From Acidobacteriaceae bacterium (GTDB lineage Bacteria > Acidobacteriota > Terriglobia > Terriglobales > Acidobacteriaceae): DNA of 11,862 nucleotides. Location: positions 1,663-13,524 of the forward strand of contig PMBA01000408.1 of the NCBI GenBank assembly GCA_003152795.1. Reading direction: 5' to 3'. The notes under the pieces were generated by a model, which was not told where the DNA came from, ran no database searches, and worked only from the letters and a program-made list of their open reading frames with translations. Below, one piece after another: positions 1-5,840 of the stretch. A program made the position numbers and the translations under genes. How positions within the stretch are numbered: position 1 is the stretch's first letter; each line of letters opens with the position of its first letter.

Positions 1-55
1 CTTTCCGCCCAACAACATTATGCTCGCGCCTGGCAGACGGACGCGAGGAGGGTTC

Positions 56-2404
56 ATGCATCGTCGCGGTTCCGGTTTCCTTCTTACGCTGGCCATCACC
101 TTTGTCCTCGCCTTCACCGGCTGCCTCGGCAAGAGCAGCAGCAACTCCGGCAACGGAGGCGTGCAGTCCATTACGCTGAGCCCGGGCGGCAATCTCTCGA
201 TCGATTCCGGCGCCACCCTGATATTTTCCGCCACCGCCAAGGACGCCTCGGGCCAGGTCATCCTCGGCGTTAACATCCAGTTTGTGGTCGTGAGCGGGAA
301 CCCAAATGTCTCCGCGCCCCTCTCCGTCGTCAGCAACGGCTCCGCCTGCGCCGGCACCTGGGACCCCTCTGCCACCATGTGCAGTCCCGGCACTCCCGGA
401 ATCGCCATCGTTACCGCGGTCACCGCTGGCGTCAGCAGCCCGCCCAGCACCATCTACGTCCACCAGCACATCGATAGCGTCCTGATTTCCCAGGCCGAGA
501 CCCAGCCGCCTCAATACGACTGTTTTTCCCAGAAACAGACCTGGCAGTTTCAGGGTACCGCCTTCAGCAACGGCGTAGACATCACCAGCACCGTCGGCCC
601 CATGTTCTGGTCGTCCAGCAATCCCGGCGTCGTCACCACCGATTCCACCTTGCCAACCCTCCTGCCCAACCAGGTTCAGACCACCGCCAAGGCCCCCGGC
701 GTCACCCAGCTTTTTGCCAGCGTCGCTGGCACCACCAGCAGCCCCTATAAATACACGACCTGCCTCGTCCAATCCGTCCGGCTCCAGGTCCAGGGCAGCG
801 CCGGAAACTCGGTCACCGTCAGCAATGGTGGCTCTACCGTCATTCTGGCTACCGCAGTCGACACCCTGGGTGTCACCCTGGCCAGTCCCCCCCTCACCTG
901 GAGCACGACCAATCCCGAGGTTGCCGCCTTCAGTTCCGCCACCAACGTCACGGGCAGCAACACTGCAACCGCCCGCAACAATCTCGGCGGCGCCACCGTC
1001 TTCGCTTCCTGCACCCCCCCCAGTTGCAATATCGGAGTTGTACCCGGACTCCCCGTCTATGCCAGCGATGGACCTCTGCCCAACGGCTTGACTGGCTATA
1101 GCACCGTCTCGATTGACGTAATATCCACCACCAAGCCACCCACCTACACCGCCTGGGCCACCACCACCGATTGCGGGAACAACCCAGGCTGCTACAGCGC
1201 GCTCTTCCCGCTAACCCCAGGAACCACCCCCATCGGCGCCATCTTGACCCTGCCTCGCACGCCCAATTCCATGATGTTCAACCATCTGTCGACGGCGCGC
1301 GTCTATTTCGGAAGCAATCAGGGACTCATGTACGTCGATGTCAGCGCCACCAATCCCGCCGTTGCCCTGGTCTCCACCTCCTCGACTCCTTGCAACGTTT
1401 CCTTGTGCGGTAAGGTGCTCACCATCTCGAATGATGGAACGCTGGTGGTCGTCTCCGACACCGTCTCCACTCCCAGCCAGGTCTATATCTACAACAGCAA
1501 CAGCAACGGCGCGGCCCCGGTTGACCTCATAATTCCCGGCGAAACTGCCACTGCCGCCGCCTTCTCTCCCGATCAGTTGAAACTCTTCATCCTCACCGCC
1601 GCCGGCAATATGTACGTCTACTCCACCGTCGACGCGCTCACCTCGCTTTCGATCTCCCCCCCGGCCAACGACGTCAAATTCTCCATCGACGGGAGCTTTG
1701 CCTACGTCGCCGTACCACCCGTGCCACCGTCGGTTTCCGGCTTCATTTCCGGCTTCGCCAACTGCGACACTCCAACCACCAGCGTTCTGAGCGGTGTCTC
1801 CACTAGGGAGAACCCGCTCGCCATCTACCCGTTGCCAACTATCCAGCTCGATGCCACGGGCAATCCCGCTGAGGTCGTGCTCGCGCTGGACCCTCCTTAC
1901 ATCGATAAGTTCGGCATCAGCGTGAATCAACATCCGCTGCTTTACGATCAGTACGTCTGCAACCCCCCGTCGGTGGCCCTCGACACGAATTTCCACAGAA
2001 CATCGTTCGACCTCGGCCAGGGCAGCTTCACTCCGATCTACACCCAGCTCGTTGCCGACGGCGCCGAGGTCATCATCGTCGCCAATAACATCCCCGCCGT
2101 GCTCGTCTTCAACGTCGGCAGTGGACTCACCACATCCATCCCGCTAGCCGGCGGCAGCCTCCCGCTCGCCGCCTCCGCCACCACCGACGGCAGCCAGGTC
2201 TTCGTCGCCGCCAGCGATCCGTGCCAGCCCGGCTCTACCTGCCCCGCCGGCTCCGTCCACATCATCGATACCAACATTCAAAGCGACTACCAGCAGGTCC
2301 CCTACGTCAACGTCAACGACAACAACAATCCCAACATGTGTAACAACCAGGGCGGTAGTGCCCCGCTCTGCCTCCCCAACCTGATCGCCATCAAGCCACA
2401 GTAA
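56..2404 (+). CDS. Exported lipoprotein with three Ig-like repeats and a beta-propeller-like C-terminal region
   Basis: Predicted surface or periplasmic lipoprotein of 782 aa; function unknown. I chose the ATG at 56 over the in-frame ATG at 20 because GAGGAGG lies at 45-51 just upstream and because it puts a clean signal peptide at the N-terminus: MHRR, a hydrophobic stretch of about 14 residues, then a lipobox-like FTGC with Cys23. Phe at -3 is atypical for a lipobox. Ser/Gly/Asn-rich linker follows. Three repeats of about 100 aa begin near residues 36, 139 and 238, each opening with a V/I-Q/D-S-I/V strand, and resemble bacterial Ig-like (BIG2-type) domains. From about 348 to 770 there are recurrent strand pairs such as 'SNDGTLVVVSD', 'FSPDQLKLFIL', 'FSIDGSFAYVA' and 'TTDGSQVFVAA', as in YncE/lactonase-like propellers. 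Several Cys pairs suggest disulfides. No catalytic motif is visible, so binding or adhesion is an inference. It converges on nusB. Confidence 0.85.
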   Translation: MHRRGSGFLLTLAITFVLAFTGCLGKSSSNSGNGGVQSITLSPGGNLSIDSGATLIFSATAKDASGQVILGVNIQFVVVSGNPNVSAPLSVVSNGSACAGTWDPSATMCSPGTPGIAIVTAVTAGVSSPPSTIYVHQHIDSVLISQAETQPPQYDCFSQKQTWQFQGTAFSNGVDITSTVGPMFWSSSNPGVVTTDSTLPTLLPNQVQTTAKAPGVTQLFASVAGTTSSPYKYTTCLVQSVRLQVQGSAGNSVTVSNGGSTVILATAVDTLGVTLASPPLTWSTTNPEVAAFSSATNVTGSNTATARNNLGGATVFASCTPPSCNIGVVPGLPVYASDGPLPNGLTGYSTVSIDVISTTKPPTYTAWATTTDCGNNPGCYSALFPLTPGTTPIGAILTLPRTPNSMMFNHLSTARVYFGSNQGLMYVDVSATNPAVALVSTSSTPCNVSLCGKVLTISNDGTLVVVSDTVSTPSQVYIYNSNSNGAAPVDLIIPGETATAAAFSPDQLKLFILTAAGNMYVYSTVDALTSLSISPPANDVKFSIDGSFAYVAVPPVPPSVSGFISGFANCDTPTTSVLSGVSTRENPLAIYPLPTIQLDATGNPAEVVLALDPPYIDKFGISVNQHPLLYDQYVCNPPSVALDTNFHRTSFDLGQGSFTPIYTQLVADGAEVIIVANNIPAVLVFNVGSGLTTSIPLAGGSLPLAASATTDGSQVFVAASDPCQPGSTCPAGSVHIIDTNIQSDYQQVPYVNVNDNNNPNMCNNQGGSAPLCLPNLIAIKPQ

Positions 2405-2427
2405 TGTCCCAAGAAAGCTAGTGTGTG

Positions 2428-2444
2428 CCACGGGGCCTAGCCCC
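2428..2444. terminator. Perfect 7-bp hairpin after the lipoprotein gene, possible terminator
   Basis: ACGGGGC and GCCCCGT are perfect inverted repeats separated by CTA, starting 24 bases after the lipoprotein stop codon and lying between two convergent genes. No T-run follows on either strand, so intrinsic termination is uncertain. It could equally be part of an intergenic repeat. The rest of 2405-2600 holds no gene; an isolated T8 run at 2562-2569 has only a weak 4-bp stem before it. Confidence 0.4.
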
Positions 2445-2600
2445 GTCCGAGGTCAAAACGGCTGAGTGCGGACAACCGCCCCTCGGCTGTCCAGCCTGAG
2501 CGCAGCTCGACCGCCAGTCCCCATCAACAATCAGGGTTCCCCGGCAACCTCATAACCTTCATTTTTTTTGCTTGCGAGTCTGGACTGACTGTGCCCCAGA

Positions 2601-2621
2601 AACTGAGAACTGAGAACCCTA
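2601..2621. repeat. Heptamer array C at the nusB stop codon
   Basis: Two perfect copies of AACTGAG (2601-2607 and 2608-2614) are followed by the partial unit AACCCTA (2615-2621). The nusB stop codon, TAG on the minus strand, is the last three bases of that third unit. Read in the direction of nusB, the array therefore starts at the stop codon and runs downstream. Confidence 0.7.
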
Positions 2622-3029
2622 CGTCCCAACCTCTTTCCCCACACTATCCAGCACGCCGTTGATAAACTGCACCGACTCCGGCGTAGAAAACTTCCGCGCA
2701 ATCTCAAGCGCCTCGTTAATCACTATCGCCCGCGGAGTAGCTGGATACGCCAGGAACTCCGCCACCGCTCCCCGCAGCACATTCCGGTCCACCGTCGCCA
2801 TCCGCTCCATCCGCCAGTGCTGCGTGTGTTTCCCGATCAACCCGTCGATCTCCCCCATCCGGTCGCTAGCCACGCGGAACAGATCGTCCGCAAACCCGCG
2901 CACTTCTTCCTCCACGTTGCTCCGTTCCGCCCAGAACGTTTTCTGAACCAGTTCCGGCGTCTGCTTCCCCATGTCCGCCTGAAACAGCATCTGCAGAACC
3001 AGTTCCCGGGATTTTCGTCGAGTGCCCAT
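2619..3029 (-). CDS. nusB: Transcription antitermination factor NusB
   Basis: NusB binds boxA RNA with NusE (ribosomal protein S10) and promotes antitermination of rRNA operons. The 136-aa product has the usual length and an all-helical pattern throughout. Visible family hallmarks are the basic start 'RRKSRELVLQMLFQAD', the central 'ERMATVDRNVLRGAVAEFL' and the C-terminal 'PRAIVINEALEIARKF' followed by 'FINGVLDSV'. The ATG at 3029 is the natural start. No Shine-Dalgarno sequence is present: a heptamer repeat array begins within one or two bases upstream of the ATG. It is last in the minus-strand train, 72 bases after ribH. The ribH-nusB pairing is common in bacteria and supports both calls. 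Confidence 0.95.
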   Translation of the reverse strand: MGTRRKSRELVLQMLFQADMGKQTPELVQKTFWAERSNVEEEVRGFADDLFRVASDRMGEIDGLIGKHTQHWRMERMATVDRNVLRGAVAEFLAYPATPRAIVINEALEIARKFSTPESVQFINGVLDSVGKEVGT

Positions 3030-3034
3030 GGACA

Positions 3035-3064
3035 GTCGTTCGCGGTTCGTCGTTCGCGGTTCGC
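3035..3064 (+). repeat. Heptamer array B1, directly upstream of nusB
   Basis: Four heptamers alternate GTCGTTC and GCGGTTC (3035-3041, 3042-3048, 3049-3055, 3056-3062), then GC. On the minus strand this is the sequence immediately before the nusB start codon. It matches array B2 (3138-3167) in inverted orientation at 25 of 30 positions and shares its heptamer with array B3 (7070-7125). Confidence 0.8.
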
Positions 3065-3073
3065 TCTCAGTGT

Positions 3074-3091
3074 ACAGGTTGGAATTGCACC
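3074..3091. repeat. Non-heptameric conserved tail of the B1 element
   Basis: This 18-base stretch (ACAG-T-TTGG--TTGCACC type) matches 7124-7141 at 15 of 18 positions. Both lie just beyond a B-type heptamer array, and both arrays begin with GGACAGTCGTT (from 3030 and from 7065). The conserved flank suggests one composite repeat element rather than two independent simple-sequence runs. Confidence 0.5.
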
Positions 3092-3101
3092 GTAAGGGGA
3101 G

Positions 3102-3734
3102 TCAACGCTTGTTGTTGTTACCCTTGGCTCTGCTTTTGCGAACAGCGAGCGGCGAACGACGAACGACACTCCTCAGATTCGCCATCTCCACCGCCGCCAG
3201 CGCCGCCTCGAATCCTTTGTTCCCCATCTTCAACCCGGCGCGGTCAATCGCCTGCTCCAGCGTCTCGCAAGTCAACACCCCAAAAGCATGTGGCACTCCA
3301 GTCTCTTGCGCCGACTGCCCAATCCCCCGAGTCACCTCGTTCACAATCACATCGTAATGCGCCGTGTCGCCGCGCAGCAGACACCCGATGCAGATGATCG
3401 CATCGTACTTCTTCGTTTCGGCAAGCGTACGGGCGGCCAGGGGAATTTCAAACGCCCCGGGCACACGAACCAGCGCAATGTCTTTTTTCGCGGCGCCCAA
3501 CCGGAGCAATCCGTCATAAGCGCTCTGAAAAAGTCGCTCCGTAATGAACCCATTAAACCGCGACACAACAATTGCAAACCGCTTCCCCGCGCCGCTAAGC
3601 CTGCCTTCGATAGCGGCAACAGCAGGCTTGGGAGGCCGCTCGGAATTGATTTTTTTCTTCAGAGATTTTCTCCGTGACTCCGTATCTCCGTGGTGAAAGC
3701 CTTCCCCGGTGCCTCTGTGCCCCCTGCGGTTCAA
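3102..3734 (-). CDS. ribH: 6,7-dimethyl-8-ribityllumazine synthase with repeat-derived N- and C-terminal extensions
   Basis: RibH condenses 5-amino-6-ribitylaminouracil with dihydroxybutanone phosphate, the penultimate step of riboflavin synthesis. Family hallmarks in the 210-aa frame are SRFN (58-61), VPGAFEIP (91-98), the catalytic-type His126 in 'RGDTAHYD', GNKG (171-174) and EMANL (183-187). Typical RibH is about 155 aa, so both ends are long. Residues 1-23 translate an octamer repeat, and the 23 residues after EMANL translate heptamer array B2. The coordinates use the only conventional start codon before the core, TTG at 3734, which has no Shine-Dalgarno sequence. A CTG at 3662 has GGAG seven bases upstream and would give a natural-looking MKKKINSE start and 186 aa. 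The core assignment is firm; the start is uncertain. Confidence 0.93.
   Translation of the reverse strand: MNRRGHRGTGEGFHHGDTESRRKSLKKKINSERPPKPAVAAIEGRLSGAGKRFAIVVSRFNGFITERLFQSAYDGLLRLGAAKKDIALVRVPGAFEIPLAARTLAETKKYDAIICIGCLLRGDTAHYDVIVNEVTRGIGQSAQETGVPHAFGVLTCETLEQAIDRAGLKMGNKGFEAALAAVEMANLRSVVRRSPLAVRKSRAKGNNNKR
3138..3167 (-). repeat. Heptamer array B2 inside the 3' end of ribH
   Basis: On the minus strand this reads GTCGTTC twice, then GCCGCTC, GCTGTTC and GC. It is an inverted copy of B1 (25/30 identical) with 73 bases between the arms. It is translated in frame as the ten residues VVRRSPLAVR of the RibH tail. Confidence 0.8.
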
Positions 3735-3735
3735 G
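3670..3735. repeat. Octamer repeat A1 covering the ribH 5' end
   Basis: Three octamers CTCCGTGA, CTCCGTAT and CTCCGTGG (3670-3693) run into TGAAAG. A second, looser run of G-T-G-C-C and C-T-G-T-G-C units follows to about 3735. The stretch 3680-3698 matches 5816-5834 at 18 of 19 positions. On the minus strand it supplies the GGAG (3673-3670) upstream of the possible CTG start of ribH. Confidence 0.7.
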
Positions 3736-3737
3736 CT

Positions 3738-3772
3738 TCTAACTTCTGCAATCTGACCTCTGACCTCTCACC
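3738..3772. repeat. Heptamer array D1 at the enoyl-CoA hydratase stop codon
   Basis: Five units of the form TCTNANN run without interruption: TCTAACT, TCTGCAA, TCTGACC, TCTGACC and TCTCACC. The hydratase stop codon (TGA, 3770-3768) lies inside the last unit, which is the first unit in the gene's direction. A 20-base core at 3749-3768 matches 4797-4816 with one mismatch. Confidence 0.75.
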
Positions 3773-4550
3773 TGCCCTTGAACACCGCCGGACGCTTCTC
3801 CAAAAACGCCGCCGTCCCTTCCGCCTTATCCGAAGTAGCGCAGCACACTCCAAACAAAGAAGCCTCCAGAAATAGTCCCTCCGCCAGGGTCATCTCCATC
3901 CCTTTGTTGACCGCCTCCATAGCGTACTGCACCGCCAGCGGAGCGTTCGCGACAATCTTCGCCGCAATCGCCTCCGCCCGCGCAATCAACTCCGCCAATG
4001 CAGTCACTTCATTCACCAGCCCAATCCGATGCGCTTCCTGCGCCGTGATCATCTCCCCGGCCAGCACCATCTGCATGGCCAGTCCCTTGCCGACGAGCCG
4101 CGCCAGTCGCTGCGTTCCCCCATATCCCGGAATGATGCCCAGCTTCACCTCCGGTTGCCCCAGTTTCGCATTCTCGCTGGCGAGACGCATGGTGCAAGCC
4201 AGCGCCAGTTCGCATCCGCCGCCCAGCGCAAATCCATTGATGCAGGCAATCACCGGCTTCCCCAGATTTTCAATCAGGTCGAGCACCGCCTGCCCCCGAT
4301 GCGCATACTCCTTGCCGGAGACCGCGTCCTGCTTCGCCAGTTCCCCAATATCCGCCCCCGCCACAAATGCCTTCTCGCCCGCCCCAGTCAGGATCGCCAC
4401 GCGGATCGCGGCGTCGGATTTAATGTCGGTAAACGCGACTCGCAACTCTTCCATAGTCGCCATGTTGAGCGCGTTCAGCACCTTCGGCCTGTTGACGGTA
4501 ACGTAAGCGATGGCGTTTTTCTTTTCGAGAAGTATGTTTTCGCAGATCAT
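3768..4550 (-). CDS. Enoyl-CoA hydratase (short-chain, crotonase family)
   Basis: Adds water across the double bond of crotonyl-CoA or related 2-enoyl-CoA to give 3-hydroxyacyl-CoA, reversibly. I chose the ATG at 4550 (260 aa, normal family length) over the GTG at 4574. GGAG lies at 4564-4561, ten bases upstream. The crotonase fold is clear: 'VTVNRPKVLNALN' near the N-terminus, oxyanion-hole segments 'FVAGADI' (62-68) and 'GFALGGGCE' (106-114), and both catalytic glutamates, Glu114 and Glu134 ('GQPEVKLG'), 20 residues apart as in classical hydratases. 'GYGGTQRL' follows. Two Glu argue for hydratase rather than isomerase, but substrate length cannot be read from sequence. It follows the dehydrogenase gene in the train, after a 272-base gap, and precedes ribH by 33 bases. 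Confidence 0.93.
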   Translation of the reverse strand: MICENILLEKKNAIAYVTVNRPKVLNALNMATMEELRVAFTDIKSDAAIRVAILTGAGEKAFVAGADIGELAKQDAVSGKEYAHRGQAVLDLIENLGKPVIACINGFALGGGCELALACTMRLASENAKLGQPEVKLGIIPGYGGTQRLARLVGKGLAMQMVLAGEMITAQEAHRIGLVNEVTALAELIARAEAIAAKIVANAPLAVQYAMEAVNKGMEMTLAEGLFLEASLFGVCCATSDKAEGTAAFLEKRPAVFKGR

Positions 4551-4591
4551 CTCAAGTCCACTCCGAATTTTCACACCAGTTCTTCTGTGAG

Positions 4592-4628
4592 TCCGAACCC
4601 GGTTTCGATCCCCCTATACTTGTGTCAA
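4592..4628 (-). promoter_or_regulatory. Possible -35 element facing the hydratase-ribH-nusB genes
   Basis: A perfect TTGACA reads on the minus strand at 4628-4623, about 70 bases upstream of the hydratase ATG. No good -10 hexamer lies 16-18 bases downstream (the 17-base position reads AAACCG). A promoter here would separate the hydratase, ribH and nusB from the thiolase and dehydrogenase genes. The same bases hold the AAGG ribosome-binding-like motif of the plus-strand small ORF, so both readings are tentative. Confidence 0.25.
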
Positions 4629-4635
4629 GGCGATT

Positions 4636-4755
4636 ATGGAATTACTTGGCATTGCGCGACTCCTGTGCATCGTCTCCGCCCTCGTCCTGGCTGTGTTATT
4701 CGAACTGATCCTACTCAACGCGCTCGGTGCCGTTCGAAGCCGAGGCTACGCCTGA
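4636..4755 (+). CDS. Possible 39-aa single-span membrane microprotein
   Basis: A 40-codon plus-strand frame begins with ATG at 4636 and ends with TGA at 4753-4755. AAGG at 4627-4630 lies five bases before the ATG, a good Shine-Dalgarno spacing. The product starts MELLGIARLL, continues as a hydrophobic stretch (about residues 9-31, rich in Leu, Val and Ala) and ends in a basic tail 'VRSRGYA', typical of a small membrane protein. It is divergent from the hydratase gene. No homologue is recognised, and a frame this short could be chance. TATACT at 4615-4620 is -10-like, but no -35 matches it and it would leave too short a leader. Confidence 0.35.
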   Translation: MELLGIARLLCIVSALVLAVLFELILLNALGAVRSRGYA

Positions 4756-4757
4756 AA

Positions 4758-4780
4758 TATCCGCGCAAATCCGCGAAGAG
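4758..4780. repeat. Short ATCCGCG direct repeat, period 10
   Basis: ATCCGCG occurs at 4759-4765 and 4769-4775, immediately after the small ORF and before array D2. It resembles the other short-period junction repeats but has only two units. Confidence 0.4.
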
Positions 4781-4792
4781 AAAGTCTTCACC

Positions 4793-4827
4793 TCTTCAAT
4801 CTGACCTCTAACCTCTGCCCTCTTAAA
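4793..4827. repeat. Heptamer array D2 at the dehydrogenase stop codon
   Basis: Five heptamers TCTTCAA, TCTGACC, TCTAACC, TCTGCCC and TCTTAAA run in phase. The stop codon of the dehydrogenase (TAA, 4825-4823) is inside the last unit. It has the same orientation and placement relative to its gene as array D1 has to the hydratase gene. Confidence 0.75.
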
Positions 4828-5716
4828 ACTTCCCCGCCACCGGCTTCGCCGGGTCCGCATAGTCATAAAACCCGCGCCCCGACTTCCGCCCATACCACCC
4901 CGCCATCACCATCCGCTTCAGCAGCGGAGGCGACGCAAACCGCCGCTCCTTGAACTCGTCATACATCACATGCGTGATGTAGTAAGTCGTATCGAGTCCG
5001 ACAAAATCAAGCAAAGTAAACGGTCCCATCGGATACCCGCATCCGAGCTTCATCGCGCTATCGATGTCCTCGATCGATCCCACGCCCTCTTCATAAGCCC
5101 GGATCGCATCCAGCAGATACGGCACCAGCAGCCGGTTTACGATGAATCCCGTCTTATCCGAAGTGCGCACGGGAACCTTGCCCAGCCGCTTCGCAAACTC
5201 GTAAGCCGCCTCATAAGCCTCAGCAGAAGTAGCAATCGTCTTCACCACCTCCACCAGCTTCATCAGCGGCACCGGATTAAAAAAGTGCAGCCCGATAAAT
5301 CGCTCCGGCCGCTTCACCGAAGTCAACAACTCCGTCACCGAAATCGAAGAAGTATTCGAAGCAAAGATCGCCTCCTTCTTGACGACGCCATCGATCGACG
5401 CATACATCTTCTTCTTATCCTCAACATTCTCGATGATGGCCTCGATCACAATGTCGCAATCGGCCAGGTCCGCTTTGTTAGTAGTCCCCTTTAGGCGGGC
5501 AAGAATCTCGCCCTTCTGCTGCGGAGTGATTCCGCCTTTCTCAGGACCGCGCTCGGCAAACTTAACCAGCGACTTCTCAATCCCCACAAACCCCTTGTCG
5601 AGATACTTCTGCTCGACCTCGAGCACCGTAACGTCGAATCCCGCCGTCGCGCAGACCTGCGCGATGCCAGAACCCATCAAGCCACAACCGAGAACGCCGA
5701 CCTTCTTGATTTCCAT
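4823..5716 (-). CDS. 3-hydroxybutyryl-CoA dehydrogenase, NAD(P)-dependent
   Basis: Interconverts acetoacetyl-CoA and (S)-3-hydroxybutyryl-CoA (Hbd/PaaH family). The start is the ATG at 5716, five bases after AGGA (5725-5722), and places the Rossmann motif G10-C-G12-L-M-G15 right at the N-terminus of a 297-aa protein. 'ASNTSSISVTEL' (119-130) and 'GLHFFNPVPLMKLVEV' (142-157) carry the catalytic His144 and Glu156, 12 residues apart as in the human enzyme. The C-terminal dimerisation domain has 'GFIVNRLLVPYLLDAI' and ends 'GRGFYDY'. The open frame extends a further 73 codons upstream to 5935, but that part only translates the repeats and the thiolase 3' end, so I excluded it. The enzyme is slightly longer than usual because of an insert near 55-68 ('ERGPEKGGITPQQ'). 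Cofactor preference is not resolved. Confidence 0.94.
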   Translation of the reverse strand: MEIKKVGVLGCGLMGSGIAQVCATAGFDVTVLEVEQKYLDKGFVGIEKSLVKFAERGPEKGGITPQQKGEILARLKGTTNKADLADCDIVIEAIIENVEDKKKMYASIDGVVKKEAIFASNTSSISVTELLTSVKRPERFIGLHFFNPVPLMKLVEVVKTIATSAEAYEAAYEFAKRLGKVPVRTSDKTGFIVNRLLVPYLLDAIRAYEEGVGSIEDIDSAMKLGCGYPMGPFTLLDFVGLDTTYYITHVMYDEFKERRFASPPLLKRMVMAGWYGRKSGRGFYDYADPAKPVAGKF

Positions 5717-5729
5717 ATGAGTCCTTTTC

Positions 5730-5804
5730 AACCACCAAGGGCACGAAGTATCACGAAGGAAACCGCGCAAGAAACCTTCGTGCCCCTTCGTGACCTTTGT
5801 GGTT
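5730..5804. repeat. 30-bp imperfect inverted repeat between thiolase and dehydrogenase genes
   Basis: The left arm (5730-5759) and the reverse complement of the right arm (5775-5804) match at 25 of 30 positions, with a 15-base loop. The arms are themselves built from CACGAAGG-type units of period about 10. As RNA it could form a long stem in the 124-base thiolase-dehydrogenase spacer. No T-run follows on the minus strand, so it is not an obvious terminator. Confidence 0.7.
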
Positions 5805-5810
5805 AATGCT

Positions 5811-5838
5811 CTTCGCCGTGTCTCCGTGGTGAAAATGC
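5811..5838. repeat. Octamer repeat A2 at the thiolase 3' end
   Basis: CGCCGTGT and CTCCGTGG units lead into TGAAAA. The run 5816-5834 matches repeat A1 (3680-3698) with one mismatch. It lies just downstream of the thiolase stop codon (5843-5841). Confidence 0.6.
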
Positions 5839-5840
5839 TC

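Noticed and set aside
1211..1996. 261-codon minus-strand frame opposite the lipoprotein gene
   Set aside because: Gly/Asp/Arg-rich shadow translation; the plus-strand frame has a signal peptide and repeated domains.
2534..2569. Intrinsic terminator with the T8 run at 2562-2569
   Set aside because: Only a 4-bp stem (GGTT/AACC) precedes it, 12 bases away from the T-run.
3100..3105. TTGACT as a -35 for nusB with TACACT at 3074-3069
   Set aside because: The spacer is about 25 bases, outside the usable range.
3735..3767. FMN riboswitch upstream of ribH
   Set aside because: The 33-base gap is filled by heptamer repeat and is far too short for the conserved RFN fold.
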